DNA of 64,000 nucleotides from Halocynthiibacter sp. SDUM655004 (GCF_026015885.1 NZ_JAPDUG010000001.1:1-64000), one strand, 5' to 3'. Positions 18,584 to 27,694 are shown, counted from the stretch's first letter. The notes: a model not told the origin generated them from the letters alone. Numbers and translations: made by a program.

Positions 18584-18662
18584 TAGCGTTCCTTCACCCT
18601 CATTTTGGATTCGCGGCGTCGACAATTCAAGGCGCAAAGTGCGTGCAGGATTATATACAATA

Positions 18663-18672
18663 TTGTGCACAA
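18663..18672. promoter_or_regulatory. Palindromic GntR operator candidate
   Basis: TTGTGCACAA, a perfect 10-base palindrome, lies between the divergent gntR and ABC operon starts (80 and 152 bases away). FadR-subfamily sites have a T-N-G-T...A-C-N-A form, which this matches closely. It sits in an AT-rich TATATACAATA stretch that looks like a promoter. Confidence 0.6.
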
Positions 18673-18823
18673 AAATGAGGACAGGGCTGCAAAGACTGCG
18701 CAAAAATGCGGCGCAGGCGAGATTTGAGGCTCGTTAATCGTCAAATCTTCTGGCCTGACGATGCCACTAACTCGTGAATTGAGGAGGCAGACACCTGCTT
18801 TGCCTTTGAATACTGGAACGGAT

Positions 18824-19798
18824 ATGACGAACGGTTGCGATCTCGAACTGATCAACTTGACCAAGAAATATGGCGACGCGCTCGCTGTGGATCGGATCAA
18901 CGCCCACTTCAAAGCGGGGCAGTATGTGTGCCTCCTTGGCCCATCGGGATGCGGCAAATCTTCGACCCTTCGCATGATCGCGGGGCACGAGGATGTCACC
19001 GATGGCTCGATCGTTCTCGATGGTTTCGATGTGTCCTATCTGCCGCCAGCAAAGCGCGGCACGGCCATGATGTTCCAGAATTATGCGCTTTTTCCCCACT
19101 TGAGCGTACGCGACAATGCCGCTTTTTCCTTGCGCATGAAGGGGCAGGACAAGGCCACCCGTTACGCCGTTGCCGACGAACTCCTCGAAATGGTGGACAT
19201 GTCGGCCCTTGCCGATCGTCTGCCGTCACAACTCTCGGGGGGGCAACAACAGCGCGTGGCGTTGGCCCGGGCACTGGTAACCAAGCCCAAAGTCCTTCTC
19301 CTTGATGAACCGCTTTCAGCGCTTGACCCGTTCTTGCGCGTTCGCATGCGCACCGAGCTCAAGAAACTGCAACGCGAACTCGGCATCACATTCATTCACG
19401 TCACACACGGTCAAGACGAAGCACTCGCGCTCGGTGATGAATTGGTCGTGATGAACAACGCCGTAATCGAGCAGTCCGGCCCTGCGCGCGATGTTTGGTC
19501 CACGCCAAAGACCGAATTCGTTGCGCGATTTATGGGGGGACACAACGTCATCACCTTTGAGGGTGAAAAGGCAGCATTGCGTGCAGATGACGTACGCTTT
19601 GGAGCCGAAGGCCTCCCCGCGACGATCACGTCGATTGAATATCAAGGCGCGCATTTTGCGCTCAACACCCGCACGCAAGCAGGCGAGGACATCCTCGCAC
19701 TGATGCCTGATGAGGTCTTCTTCGACACACCAAAAAAACCGGGAGATGCCGTTTCGCTCACCTGGGATGAGGGGCGGCTGCACCGCCTCCAAACTTGA
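18824..19798 (+). CDS. ABC transporter ATP-binding protein (PotA-like)
   Basis: A 324-residue ATPase. Walker [10 protein letters not shown] is at 39-47, the Q-loop in MMFQNYALFPH, the signature LSGGQQQR near 138 and Walker B LLLDEPLSALDP near 158, followed by a C-terminal TOBE-like regulatory domain (about 245-324). It is the energising subunit for the two following permeases and the Tat-exported binding protein. The ATG at 18824 is chosen because the ABC domain begins right after it; the upstream in-frame ATG at 18761 lies 21 residues earlier without homology. First gene of the operon. Confidence 0.9.
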   Translation: MTNGCDLELINLTKKYGDALAVDRINAHFKAGQYVCLLGPSGCGKSSTLRMIAGHEDVTDGSIVLDGFDVSYLPPAKRGTAMMFQNYALFPHLSVRDNAAFSLRMKGQDKATRYAVADELLEMVDMSALADRLPSQLSGGQQQRVALARALVTKPKVLLLDEPLSALDPFLRVRMRTELKKLQRELGITFIHVTHGQDEALALGDELVVMNNAVIEQSGPARDVWSTPKTEFVARFMGGHNVITFEGEKAALRADDVRFGAEGLPATITSIEYQGAHFALNTRTQAGEDILALMPDEVFFDTPKKPGDAVSLTWDEGRLHRLQT

Positions 19799-19838
19799 GA
19801 AATCCACACGTACACTTCTGACAACAAGGGAACTGATC

Positions 19839-21101
19839 ATGTCTAAAATGCGCTATAGCCGACGTAGTATTCTGAAGTCGGGCGCAGCGGCCGCCGCGTC
19901 CACACTCGCCGCCCCCATGGTATGGGCGCAAGAAATCAAGGACATCAAACTCCGCCAGTTCGGGACGGGCGTTTCAAACCTCAACGACGTGGCGACGAAG
20001 GTCAAAGAAGACCTCGGCTTCACCCTTGAGATGACCGCCCTCGACTCTGACAGTGTGACCCAGCGTGCGGCCACCCAGCCTGATAGCTTCGACATTGCAG
20101 ACATCGAGTACTGGATCTGTAAAAAGGTCTGGCCGACAGGCAACCTGCAAGCCATGGACGCGTCCAAGATCACAAACTACGACAAGATTGCCGGCACCTT
20201 CCGCTCGGGCAAACTGACCCCCGAGAGCGTTATCGCCCAAGGTACCGCGCCGCACACTGTTGGCTTCGTCGAGGGCCCCGACAGCACTGCCTTCGCAACT
20301 GAAGAATCCGGTTGGATGACCCTCATCCCCACCATCTACAACGCAGACACGTTGGGCATTCGTCCCGACTTGATCAACCGCCCGATCGAGAGCTGGGCCG
20401 AGCTGCTGAACCCTGAGTTCAAGGGCAAAGCCTCCATCCTCGACATTTCGTCGATCGGAATCATGGATATGGCGATGGTCTGCGAAGCCATGGGTGAAAT
20501 CTCATACGGCGACAAGGGCAACATGACCAAGGAAGAGATCGACAAGACTTTCGCGATCTTCACCGCTGCCAAAGAAGCCGGCCAGTTTCGCGCCTTCTGG
20601 AAGTCATTCGACGAATCCGTGAACCTGATGGCCTCGGGTGAAGTTGTGATCCAGTCCATGTGGTCGCCTGCAATCACCGCGGTTAAGTCGCGCGGCGTGC
20701 CCTGTGTCTACCAGCCTCTCAAAGAGGGCTATCGCTCTTGGGGTGGTGGTTTGGGCCTCTCGGCCAGCTTGTCCGGCATGGAACTTGAGGCAGCCTATGA
20801 ATACATCAACTGGTACCTCTCCGGTTGGGTCGGCGGCTACCTGATGCGACAAGGCTACTATTCAGCCGTGCCCGAAACCTCCAAGAACTTCATGTCCGAG
20901 AACGAATGGGGCTATTGGTACGAAGGCAAAGAAGCCACCGATGTCATCACTTCTCCGACGGGCGACCAGCTCGCCGTGGCCGGGGATGTACGCGATGGCG
21001 GCTCCTTCACCGAGCGCATGGGCTCCGTTGTTTGCTGGAACTCCGTCATGGACGAGAACCAGTACATGGTCCGTAAGTGGAACGAGTTCATCGCCTCCTG
21101 A
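19839..21101 (+). CDS. ABC transporter substrate-binding protein, Tat-exported (PotD-like)
   Basis: A 420-residue periplasmic receptor. The N terminus carries a twin-arginine signal (SRRSILK at about 7-13, then an Ala-rich segment ending in VWAQ near 30), so it is probably exported folded. The fold is of the PotD/spermidine-putrescine-binding type, but the polyamine pocket cannot be verified; related proteins bind amino acids, opines and other nitrogenous solutes. The ATG at 19839 starts the Tat signal, 40 bases after the ATPase gene. Confidence 0.85.
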   Translation: MSKMRYSRRSILKSGAAAAASTLAAPMVWAQEIKDIKLRQFGTGVSNLNDVATKVKEDLGFTLEMTALDSDSVTQRAATQPDSFDIADIEYWICKKVWPTGNLQAMDASKITNYDKIAGTFRSGKLTPESVIAQGTAPHTVGFVEGPDSTAFATEESGWMTLIPTIYNADTLGIRPDLINRPIESWAELLNPEFKGKASILDISSIGIMDMAMVCEAMGEISYGDKGNMTKEEIDKTFAIFTAAKEAGQFRAFWKSFDESVNLMASGEVVIQSMWSPAITAVKSRGVPCVYQPLKEGYRSWGGGLGLSASLSGMELEAAYEYINWYLSGWVGGYLMRQGYYSAVPETSKNFMSENEWGYWYEGKEATDVITSPTGDQLAVAGDVRDGGSFTERMGSVVCWNSVMDENQYMVRKWNEFIAS

Positions 21102-21113
21102 TTGCGTCTCCCA

Positions 21114-21146
21114 GGGCGGGCGCGAGCATGATGTTTGCGTCCGCCC
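21114..21146 (+). other. Stem-loop after the binding-protein gene
   Basis: GGGCGGGCGC pairs with GCGTCCGCCC across a 13-base loop (10 pairs including one G-U). It lies 12 bases after the binding-protein stop and 28 before the permease start. There is no T-run, so it probably protects the upstream mRNA or lowers read-through. Confidence 0.5.
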
Positions 21147-21174
21147 ATTCCCTTCACCAGACACGAGATTTCAC

Positions 21175-22029
21175 ATGCGCGCAACGAGTAACATCATCGC
21201 CTATTTGCAAGCCGCCCCTTTGATGGCGGTGCTTGCGACGTTCCTCATCGCGCCAATCTTTATGATCGTAATTGTCAGCTTCTGGGGTGCGACGGAATTT
21301 TCGATCTATCCAGCGTTCCAGTTCGACAATTATGCGTTCCTCTTTGGATCGCCGGTCACATACAAAGTTTTTTTCGCGACGTTCAAATATGCTTTCATCA
21401 CATGGGTCTTCACACTGACCATCGGCTTTACAGTCGCGTATTTCCTCGCCTTCCATGTACGCACTCAGACAATGCAAACAGCGCTGTTTTTGCTGTGCAC
21501 CATCCCGTTCCTGACATCGAACATCATTCGAATGATCTCGTGGATTCCATTCCTAGGGCGCAATGGCATCGCAAATCAGGCACTCATATCGTGGGGTATT
21601 ATCGATGAGCCGCTCGAATGGCTGCTCTACTCGGATTTTTCCGTCATTCTTGCCTTTGTACATCTCTACACGCTGTTCATGGTTGTGCCGATTTTCAATA
21701 CGATGATGCGGATCGACAGATCATTCATCGAGGCCGCCTACGACAACGGGGCCAGCGGACTTCAAACCCTGTGGCACGTCATCATTCCGTTGACGAAGCC
21801 GGGCATCATGATCGGTACGATTTTTGTGGTGACACTGGTCATGGGCGACTTCATCACCGTGCGGTTCATGTCGGGCAGCCAGAAGGCCAACGTTGGCCGA
21901 CTGATTTCTAACGACATTTCCCTGCTGCAATATCCGTCTGCCGCCGCCACGGCCGTTGTTCTCTTGGTGACTGTGCTTTTGGTGATCGGAATCCTGCTGC
22001 GCTTCGTCAACATTCGCAAGGAGCTGTAA
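21175..22029 (+). CDS. ABC transporter permease (PotB-like)
   Basis: A 284-residue membrane protein with six hydrophobic segments. The EAA loop that contacts the ATPase is EAAYDNGASGLQTLWHVIIP (about residues 183-202). The start at 21175 begins the first membrane helix; upstream in-frame codons run back into the binding-protein gene in another frame. Works with the following permease as a heterodimer. Confidence 0.9.
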   Translation: MRATSNIIAYLQAAPLMAVLATFLIAPIFMIVIVSFWGATEFSIYPAFQFDNYAFLFGSPVTYKVFFATFKYAFITWVFTLTIGFTVAYFLAFHVRTQTMQTALFLLCTIPFLTSNIIRMISWIPFLGRNGIANQALISWGIIDEPLEWLLYSDFSVILAFVHLYTLFMVVPIFNTMMRIDRSFIEAAYDNGASGLQTLWHVIIPLTKPGIMIGTIFVVTLVMGDFITVRFMSGSQKANVGRLISNDISLLQYPSAAATAVVLLVTVLLVIGILLRFVNIRKEL

Positions 22030-22030
22030 A

Positions 22031-22867
22031 ATGGAAAAACGTCCCGGTTCATTCTATGTCTTGGCGAGCTTCTTCGGACTGTTCATGTTGTTCCTCTATG
22101 GCCCCACACTCACCATCGGATTGCTGTCATTCCAGGGCCCGCATGGCGGCCTGACGTTCCCGATGCAGGGCATGTCCTTCAACTGGTTTCGAGAGCTCTT
22201 CGAACAGCAGGCCGTGGGAGACATTTGGGGCGCATTCCGCCGCTCGTTGCTTCTTGGTTTCATGGTGATGATCGCCACGGTTGTTGTCTCTGTTTCGGCT
22301 GGTCTGGCCTTCCGAAAACGGTTCAAAGGCTCAGGTATTCTGTTCTACGTCACAATTACATCACTTGTTATTCCATCGATTCTGGTATCGCTTGGCGTCG
22401 GCCTAATCTTCAACCAGATCGGCTTTAAGGTGCACTGGGCGACTTCTGGCTTCGGCAGTCAGCTGACATGGACCTTGCCCTTTGGTTTGCTTATCATGTT
22501 TGCCGTCTTCAACCGGTTCGACAAATCCTTTGAAGAAGCGGCCCGTGATCAAGGCGCGTCGCCGCGTCAAGTCATCCAGCACGTTGTTGTTCCGATCATA
22601 GCCCCGTCTCTGATTGGCGTGGCCCTCTTCGGATTTACCTTGTCCTATGACGAGTTCGCGCGCTCGCTCCTGACTTCGGGCAGTTACAACACATTGCCGC
22701 TCGAAATCTTTGGGATGACCACCAATGTGACAACGCCGGTGATCTACGCTCTCGGCACATTCACGACCCTCTTTTCTCTGATCATCATTGGAGTCTTTCT
22801 TATGACCGTTTGGATCATGGGAAAGCGACGCCAACGAGCTGGGTCCGATGCAGGTAAGGCGACCTAG
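22031..22867 (+). CDS. ABC transporter permease (PotC-like)
   Basis: A 278-residue membrane protein with six hydrophobic segments and an EAA loop EEAARDQGASPRQVIQHVVVP near residues 165-185. GGAG lies upstream of the ATG, two bases after the previous stop. The C terminus is basic (GKRRQRAG). Its stop overlaps the GTG start of the racemase by one base. Confidence 0.9.
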   Translation: MEKRPGSFYVLASFFGLFMLFLYGPTLTIGLLSFQGPHGGLTFPMQGMSFNWFRELFEQQAVGDIWGAFRRSLLLGFMVMIATVVVSVSAGLAFRKRFKGSGILFYVTITSLVIPSILVSLGVGLIFNQIGFKVHWATSGFGSQLTWTLPFGLLIMFAVFNRFDKSFEEAARDQGASPRQVIQHVVVPIIAPSLIGVALFGFTLSYDEFARSLLTSGSYNTLPLEIFGMTTNVTTPVIYALGTFTTLFSLIIIGVFLMTVWIMGKRRQRAGSDAGKAT

Positions 22868-23517
22868 TGCATCTCGTTTACATCAATCCAAACGCCACTC
22901 AGGCAATGACAGACAGTGTTGTCGACATTGTGCGTGACGAATTTCCCGACGCGAAGTTCTCAGGGCTGACCAACACGCAGGGGCCGCTCGCGATCGAAGG
23001 GCAAGAGGATGGTGAGGCCGCGCTGCCTGGTGTGTTGGCTTTGGTTGACCATGCACAACGCCTGGGAGCCGATGCCATTATAATTTCTTGTTTCGACGAC
23101 ACCGGCCTTACCGAGGCGCGAGCGGCATCTTCAAAGCCCGTGTATGGAATCGGGCAATCGGCCTATCTAGCGGCGGCGAAAAAATCAGGCTATTTTTCCG
23201 TAGTGACGTCGCTCGGCGTGTCGGTCCCGGTCATAGAAGCCAATATCTCAACGCGTGGTTTCAAGGAGAGTTGCAAAGGCGTTTGGGCGAGCGGATTACC
23301 CGTTTTGGAAATTGAAACCGGCGCGGAGAGTGTGATCGACACCCTTGCCAAATCCATTGATCAGGCCTGTGAAACTGATGGCAGTGAAACTATCGTGCTC
23401 GGTTGCGCTGGCATGTCCCCGCTGTTGGAGCCACTGAACGCACGTTGTGATGTGGAGTTGATTGACGGCGTGCGTGCCTCAGCGGCTTTAGCCATATCCG
23501 AGCTTGAAAACCTATAG
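22867..23517 (+). CDS. Aspartate/glutamate/hydantoin racemase-family protein
   Basis: A 216-residue cofactor-independent racemase-like enzyme. The two catalytic-type cysteines are present, Cys75 in IISCFDDTG and Cys180 in LGCAGMSP, spaced as in hydantoin racemase and Asp/Glu racemases. The GTG start overlaps the permease stop (TAGTG), so it is coupled to the transporter. Its presence suggests that the imported solute is a hydantoin, allantoin-like or D/L-amino-acid-related compound that needs inversion before catabolism; maleate cis-trans isomerase-like activity is an alternative within the fold. Confidence 0.85.
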   Translation: MHLVYINPNATQAMTDSVVDIVRDEFPDAKFSGLTNTQGPLAIEGQEDGEAALPGVLALVDHAQRLGADAIIISCFDDTGLTEARAASSKPVYGIGQSAYLAAAKKSGYFSVVTSLGVSVPVIEANISTRGFKESCKGVWASGLPVLEIETGAESVIDTLAKSIDQACETDGSETIVLGCAGMSPLLEPLNARCDVELIDGVRASAALAISELENL

Positions 23518-24058
23518 TCGCGGCTCACCCATTTTCTCCGCCCCAGCTAGGCGGGAGGATGTGTCTGTGAGAGAAATTGCCATTTTCAAAGACCCTGAAA
23601 CCTCCAAATGCTGCGGAGCTCCTCCAACGACGGCTTTTCGAACTCTGCAATGCGGCGAGGCAGGAATTCTCGAACGGCAGCTTAGGGCCGACTTCTGCCT
23701 CTAAACTTTGCACGACAGCTTAGTTCGACAACGGCGGTTGCGTACTCCCGCAACCAAAATTTAAACAATGATCATATTATCTTACGCCCCTTGGGGCGAT
23801 AAACGCGTTTGTGCGCTAAGGGCGTAGTGCTGCAAAGGTGATACGCCGCAGGGAGCAAAGATGAACTAAGGTAAAGCACTGTGTTGTTGGACAATCAGTG
23901 GGTTGCGGACTAACAGAAACAGAACTTAGTTGGGGCGCATGAGGCTCCCTCGCCGTACTCGGTTTTTTGCTATTATGTTAACTAGCTGCATGCGCGCCAA
24001 AGCGATTTGGTCCTAGGATACCCAGACATTTGCCGCCGTGCTTTCTGGCCCAATTCGG
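23518..24058. other. Intergenic region of 541 bases
   Basis: No supported gene. Most of 23520-23760 looks like decayed GC-rich sequence. At 23783-23826 there is a compact nest of inverted repeats (listed separately). The rest is AT-richer with no conserved signal I can name. Confidence 0.4.
23783..23826. ncRNA. Structured intergenic element, possible small RNA or terminator
   Basis: Three self-complementary pieces overlap within 44 bases: CGCCCC-tt-GGGGCG (23785-23798), the palindrome AAACGCGTTT (23801-23810), and an outer pair TACGCCC/GGGCGTA (23783-23789 with 23820-23826) that competes with the first hairpin. No gene follows closely on either strand except the 3' end of the exported hypothetical protein. 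Could be a small RNA, a terminator relic, or chance. Confidence 0.25.
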
Positions 24059-24547
24059 TCAGCTCAGCAGCATTTCATTAACCTCACACACCATGTTTCG
24101 GCGTTCTTCAGGCGCCACCTCACGAAAGTAAGCTTCCAGGTTCCAGCCGGCCCAAAATTTTCCTATCTGCCCATTCGTCATTTCCGCCTTGCCAACAGCA
24201 GTTCCCGTTTTTTCTTCAAAGTAAGTATAGACGGATGCCCCGTTTCTTCCGTCGTCGCATTTGAACCTAGCAACACCAATTCCCAAGTAAGTTTTCTCCC
24301 ACAGGCCTACACATGACGCACCACTTGATGAAACAGCAATCAATGGGCCCCCTGCCAAACCGTGCGTTTGACCTCTGAAAATTTCGCCAGTCTTTTCGAT
24401 GCAACCGACAAATGGCACGCAGTAATCTTCAGTCGAGTCGCACTGAACAGTTTGTGCTTGGGCCGGTCCAATTTCAAATAATGCCAAAGCGAATGAAGCT
24501 TTCAGCGCACACCCAAGGATGAACCGTGCAAACAATTTGGAATTCAT
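24059..24547 (-). CDS. Exported hypothetical protein
   Basis: A 162-residue protein with a signal peptide (about residues 1-32, ending in GPAQAQ). The mature part has five or more cysteines (CDSTEDYC, GC near 50, SC near 76, CDD near 97, MVC near 155), suggesting disulfide bonds in the periplasm. I do not recognise a domain. It stands alone between two non-coding gaps. Confidence 0.7.
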   Translation of the reverse strand: MNSKLFARFILGCALKASFALALFEIGPAQAQTVQCDSTEDYCVPFVGCIEKTGEIFRGQTHGLAGGPLIAVSSSGASCVGLWEKTYLGIGVARFKCDDGRNGASVYTYFEEKTGTAVGKAEMTNGQIGKFWAGWNLEAYFREVAPEERRNMVCEVNEMLLS

Positions 24548-25069
24548 GACCTAACAACACCGTTTAGAAGCAGTGCCTTATGGTGGTGCAGTAGAAACTT
24601 GATGGCAAGCTTTGGTTTGTAGTTTGGTGTACTGGATTAATATGGAGAGGCGAATTTGGAAAAGGTACGCGATGTAAGGAAGAACAGTATGGTTCTTACT
24701 ACTGGTCTGAATGCAGCTGAGCGTTTTCAGCACGGTGGTGGTTTGGCTGATGCAAGGCTTCTTGACCCGCGGCACTTTGCTGTCGAACTTTATCGCGGCT
24801 AGGTAAGACGCGTAGGTGTACAGCTAAGGCGCTTAATTGCCATCCTGAGGAACTTGCTAGAGCAGTTTGATCTTTGCCGCGAAAACTGACCCGAATTTTG
24901 TTGAAGTCACGGTTGTAGGGCTTTCCCCGCAAACATTCAGGCTACCAGCGATTTATTACCTGTAGATACTCACGGCCTTTCGGGAGGCTACTTTTTGACT
25001 ACCCATTTGGATTTTTGAGCAAGCTCGCAAACAATGGATTATTCGCAAAAATCTGTACGATGCCGCGGA
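24548..25069. other. Intergenic region of 522 bases
   Basis: No gene is supported. A short plus-strand frame near 24690-24803 (ending FAVELYRG) and an overlapping minus-strand frame at 24699-24932 have no clear binding site or domain. The sequence may be a decayed gene, but nothing identifiable remains. Confidence 0.35.
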
Positions 25070-25726
25070 TTAAGTTGTAAGCGTCCGTGTGAGTACGCCT
25101 GAAAAGTGTGATTTCAACGCGGCGACCGCGGCTTCGACGTCTTGGTTTTCGATCGCGTCTATTACATCAAGGTGCTCATTTAAGGAATGGACGGTGTTTT
25201 TGATGTTAACCGACTCCGGATTGAGCAGTCTAAACAGATACATTTTTTGCTGAGCTCGGTCATAGTTTTTCGAGATCTGCTCGTTGCTGAAAGCGCCGAT
25301 GAATGTACCGTGAAAATCCTTTTCAATTGCCACAAGCGGAATTCGATACTCTTCGGTGTCTGAAACTCCACGCACAAAGTCGATCATGTCGATATGTGCT
25401 TTGCGAGTTTTCTCGACCCAGCCGCGTCCGGAAAAATCCATAAACCGTCGAAGCCCCTCACACTCTAGAACTTCGCGATATTGGAATGTGTTGCCGACGA
25501 ATGAAACGTCCGGATAAAAAATGCGAACACCCATACGTTTGCGCACTTCAATCAGGCCTTCAGCTTCCAACAAAACAGAAACTTCGCGAAGGCTGGACAA
25601 GCTAAGCCCTAAGATATCGCAAAGTTCACTTTGCTTAATCGTTTGCCCAAGCTTAAGCTGGCCTTCGATCAATGCATCGAAGAAGCGATTTGCATCACTC
25701 ACGACTTTCGACGTTTCCGATATCAT
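25070..25726 (-). CDS. GntR-family regulator, FCD subfamily
   Basis: A 218-residue regulator with an N-terminal winged HTH (about residues 15-75, with LCDILGLSLSSLREVSVLLE) and an FCD-type helical domain (about 85-210, with FHGTFIGAFSN). The ATG at 25726 is preferred because GGAG lies eight bases upstream; a TTG 12 bases earlier is possible. It is divergent from the aldehyde dehydrogenase gene and the sugar-acid cluster, as UxuR/ExuR-type and related GntR regulators often are. Confidence 0.85.
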   Translation of the reverse strand: MISETSKVVSDANRFFDALIEGQLKLGQTIKQSELCDILGLSLSSLREVSVLLEAEGLIEVRKRMGVRIFYPDVSFVGNTFQYREVLECEGLRRFMDFSGRGWVEKTRKAHIDMIDFVRGVSDTEEYRIPLVAIEKDFHGTFIGAFSNEQISKNYDRAQQKMYLFRLLNPESVNIKNTVHSLNEHLDVIDAIENQDVEAAVAALKSHFSGVLTRTLTT

Positions 25727-25767
25727 TGTGTGCTCCAAAAGGGTTAAGCCGACTTTCGATAAATTTG

Positions 25768-25806
25768 TTTAACCTCAAGTAACGAATAAGTCTATGACAG
25801 GTTAAA
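25768..25806. promoter_or_regulatory. Inverted-repeat operator candidate (TTTAACCT/AGGTTAAA)
   Basis: Two perfect 8-base arms, TTTAACCT at 25768-25775 and AGGTTAAA at 25799-25806, lie 31 bases apart centre to centre (about three helix turns), 42 bases upstream of the gntR start, in the divergent region. A very AT-rich stretch with TATATATATTAAT follows at 25823-25840, suitable for the promoter of the rightward operon. The rest of 25727-26062 holds the leader of the dehydrogenase gene. Confidence 0.45.
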
Positions 25807-26062
25807 ATATATTTGATATTTTTAATTATATATATTAATGGGTTTTAAATCCATCTTATTGTGCGAGGAAGCTTCATATTGGGGCCTAATATTCCAAAAC
25901 GACACCTCGGAACCTCGGGTTAATGAGCGCGTAACTGCGCCTAGAGGGCTTTCACGCGCGTCGAAAGTTTGAGTGACCAAACCTACTGAAATTTATGAAG
26001 CCACTCTTGAAATCAATTGCTGCCTTCTAGGGCAGCACCGTCTCCATTGAAAGGAAATCTCG

Positions 26063-27541
26063 ATGAGCAATGTAGCTAAAGAACTTGAGGTCATTCGCAT
26101 TCTTAGCGGTAAAGCCTTCATCGGGGGCGAATTCAAAGAGCCAGCCGGTTTAGAGACAATTGAGGTCGAAAATCCGGCGAACGCTGAAACAATCGGGTTT
26201 GTGCCTGCAGGTGATGAGGAGCTTGCAAATACTGCGATCTCGGCTGCTCGCGTAGCTCAATCAAGTTGGGCCGCTCTTCCGGCGATTGAGCGTGCGAGGC
26301 TTGTGGAACGTCTGGCTGCGAAAATACTGGAGCACAAAGACGTGTTCGCTCGGATTATTGTTCGAGAGCAGGGAAAGCCACTCGATCAGGCATTTGGCGA
26401 AGTTGATGCAACAGCGAGCTTCCTAAGTCATGCGGCATCGATGGCGCGCAGAATTGGTGGAGATATCCTAGGATCGGACAACCGTTATGAAGAGATCCAT
26501 ATAAGACGACATGCATATGGCGTTGTCGTTGGGTTGACAGCATGGAACTATCCAGCCGCACTCGCAGCACGTAAGGCTGGTCCTGCATTGGTTGCGGGCA
26601 ATACCTTCGTGCTTCTTTCACATGAAATTACACCTATGTCAGGGCTATATATTGCGCAGCTTGTTAAGGAAGTGGGTTTCCCTTCTGGCGTGTTCAATGT
26701 TGTGAGCGGGCGTGGTCCGGTTATTGGCCGCGCTCTTGTTGATCATGCTGGTGTTGATCTCATCTCCATGACCGGGAGTGTGCGAGCTGGGCAGGAAATC
26801 TATGCGTCTGCTGCCTCTCATCTGAAAGTTCTGCGATTGGAGTTGGGCGGGAAAGCCCCGTTTGTCGTAATGGAGGATGCAAGCATTGATCGAGCAGTTG
26901 ATGCTGCAATAGCCGCGCGCTTCGCCAACTGCGGCCAGATTTGTACATGCAACGAGCGTATGTACCTCCATTCAAAAATCGCGGACGAATTTCTCGAGAA
27001 GTTCATTTCTCGCACTCAGTCTCTTCGCATTGGTGATCCAATGGTGAATCCTGATCTTGGGCCGAAAGTGAGCGCGGCAGAGGTGGAAAAAGTGGCGAAG
27101 ATGGTTGCGCGCGGGGAGGCGTTTGGCGATCAGGTCTTGCTCAAAGGCGGTAAGATTGAGGAGGGATCTCTGGCAAAGGGAAATTTTATCGCGCCAACCG
27201 TATTAGAAAGTTCATCCAATGCTTCGCCGCTTATGCAAGAAGAGATATTTGGACCTGTGGTGTCGTCATTGCGAGTCGATAGTTTCGAGCAAGCAGTGAG
27301 TTATGCCAATGACACCGCATTTGGGCTATCTGCTTACTTGTTCACGTCCTCCCATCGCCGTTTGGCGCAAGCGCCCTATTTGCTCAAATTTGGGGAGCTG
27401 TACTTGAACCGTGCGAACGGCGAGCAAGTGCAGGGCTTTCACACAGGATGGGGTAAGTCCGGTCTTGGGGGAGAAGACGGCGTCTATGGCTTCGACGGGT
27501 ATCTGCGTAAACAAACTTCATATGCAAATTTCGACATCTAG
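26063..27541 (+). CDS. NAD-dependent aldehyde dehydrogenase (AldA-like)
   Basis: A 492-residue aldehyde dehydrogenase closest in pattern to lactaldehyde/glycolaldehyde dehydrogenase AldA. Catalytic residues are present: Asn162 in AWNYP, Glu260 in LELGGKAP and Cys294 in GQICTC. MTGSVRAG at 236-243 and the C-terminal QGFHTGWGKSGLGG match AldA. The usual KPSE segment, whose Lys contacts the NAD ribose, reads LSHE at 185-188, so cofactor binding may differ. AAAGGAAA precedes the ATG. First gene rightward of the GntR regulator; in a sugar-acid pathway it would oxidise a short aldehyde intermediate. Confidence 0.88.
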   Translation: MSNVAKELEVIRILSGKAFIGGEFKEPAGLETIEVENPANAETIGFVPAGDEELANTAISAARVAQSSWAALPAIERARLVERLAAKILEHKDVFARIIVREQGKPLDQAFGEVDATASFLSHAASMARRIGGDILGSDNRYEEIHIRRHAYGVVVGLTAWNYPAALAARKAGPALVAGNTFVLLSHEITPMSGLYIAQLVKEVGFPSGVFNVVSGRGPVIGRALVDHAGVDLISMTGSVRAGQEIYASAASHLKVLRLELGGKAPFVVMEDASIDRAVDAAIAARFANCGQICTCNERMYLHSKIADEFLEKFISRTQSLRIGDPMVNPDLGPKVSAAEVEKVAKMVARGEAFGDQVLLKGGKIEEGSLAKGNFIAPTVLESSSNASPLMQEEIFGPVVSSLRVDSFEQAVSYANDTAFGLSAYLFTSSHRRLAQAPYLLKFGELYLNRANGEQVQGFHTGWGKSGLGGEDGVYGFDGYLRKQTSYANFDI

Positions 27542-27694
27542 CGGCCATTCTTAGGGAATAATCGGCTTAAAATAACTCTATAAAAGCATTAAATATATTT
27601 ATTACTGATTTAGATAGTGTTAAAGAGGGGTGTGCAGGCCCCTCACGTGATTCGAAAAGGGCTTGGAACAGATCGTGGTTGGGAGGAAAAACCA

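Noticed and set aside
23538-23554. CCGCC/GGCGG inverted repeat after the racemase gene as a terminator
   Set aside because: Short stem and no T-run on either strand.
24690-24932. Two short overlapping frames in the gap before the GntR gene
   Set aside because: No recognised domain and no good start; could be a decayed gene but cannot be supported.
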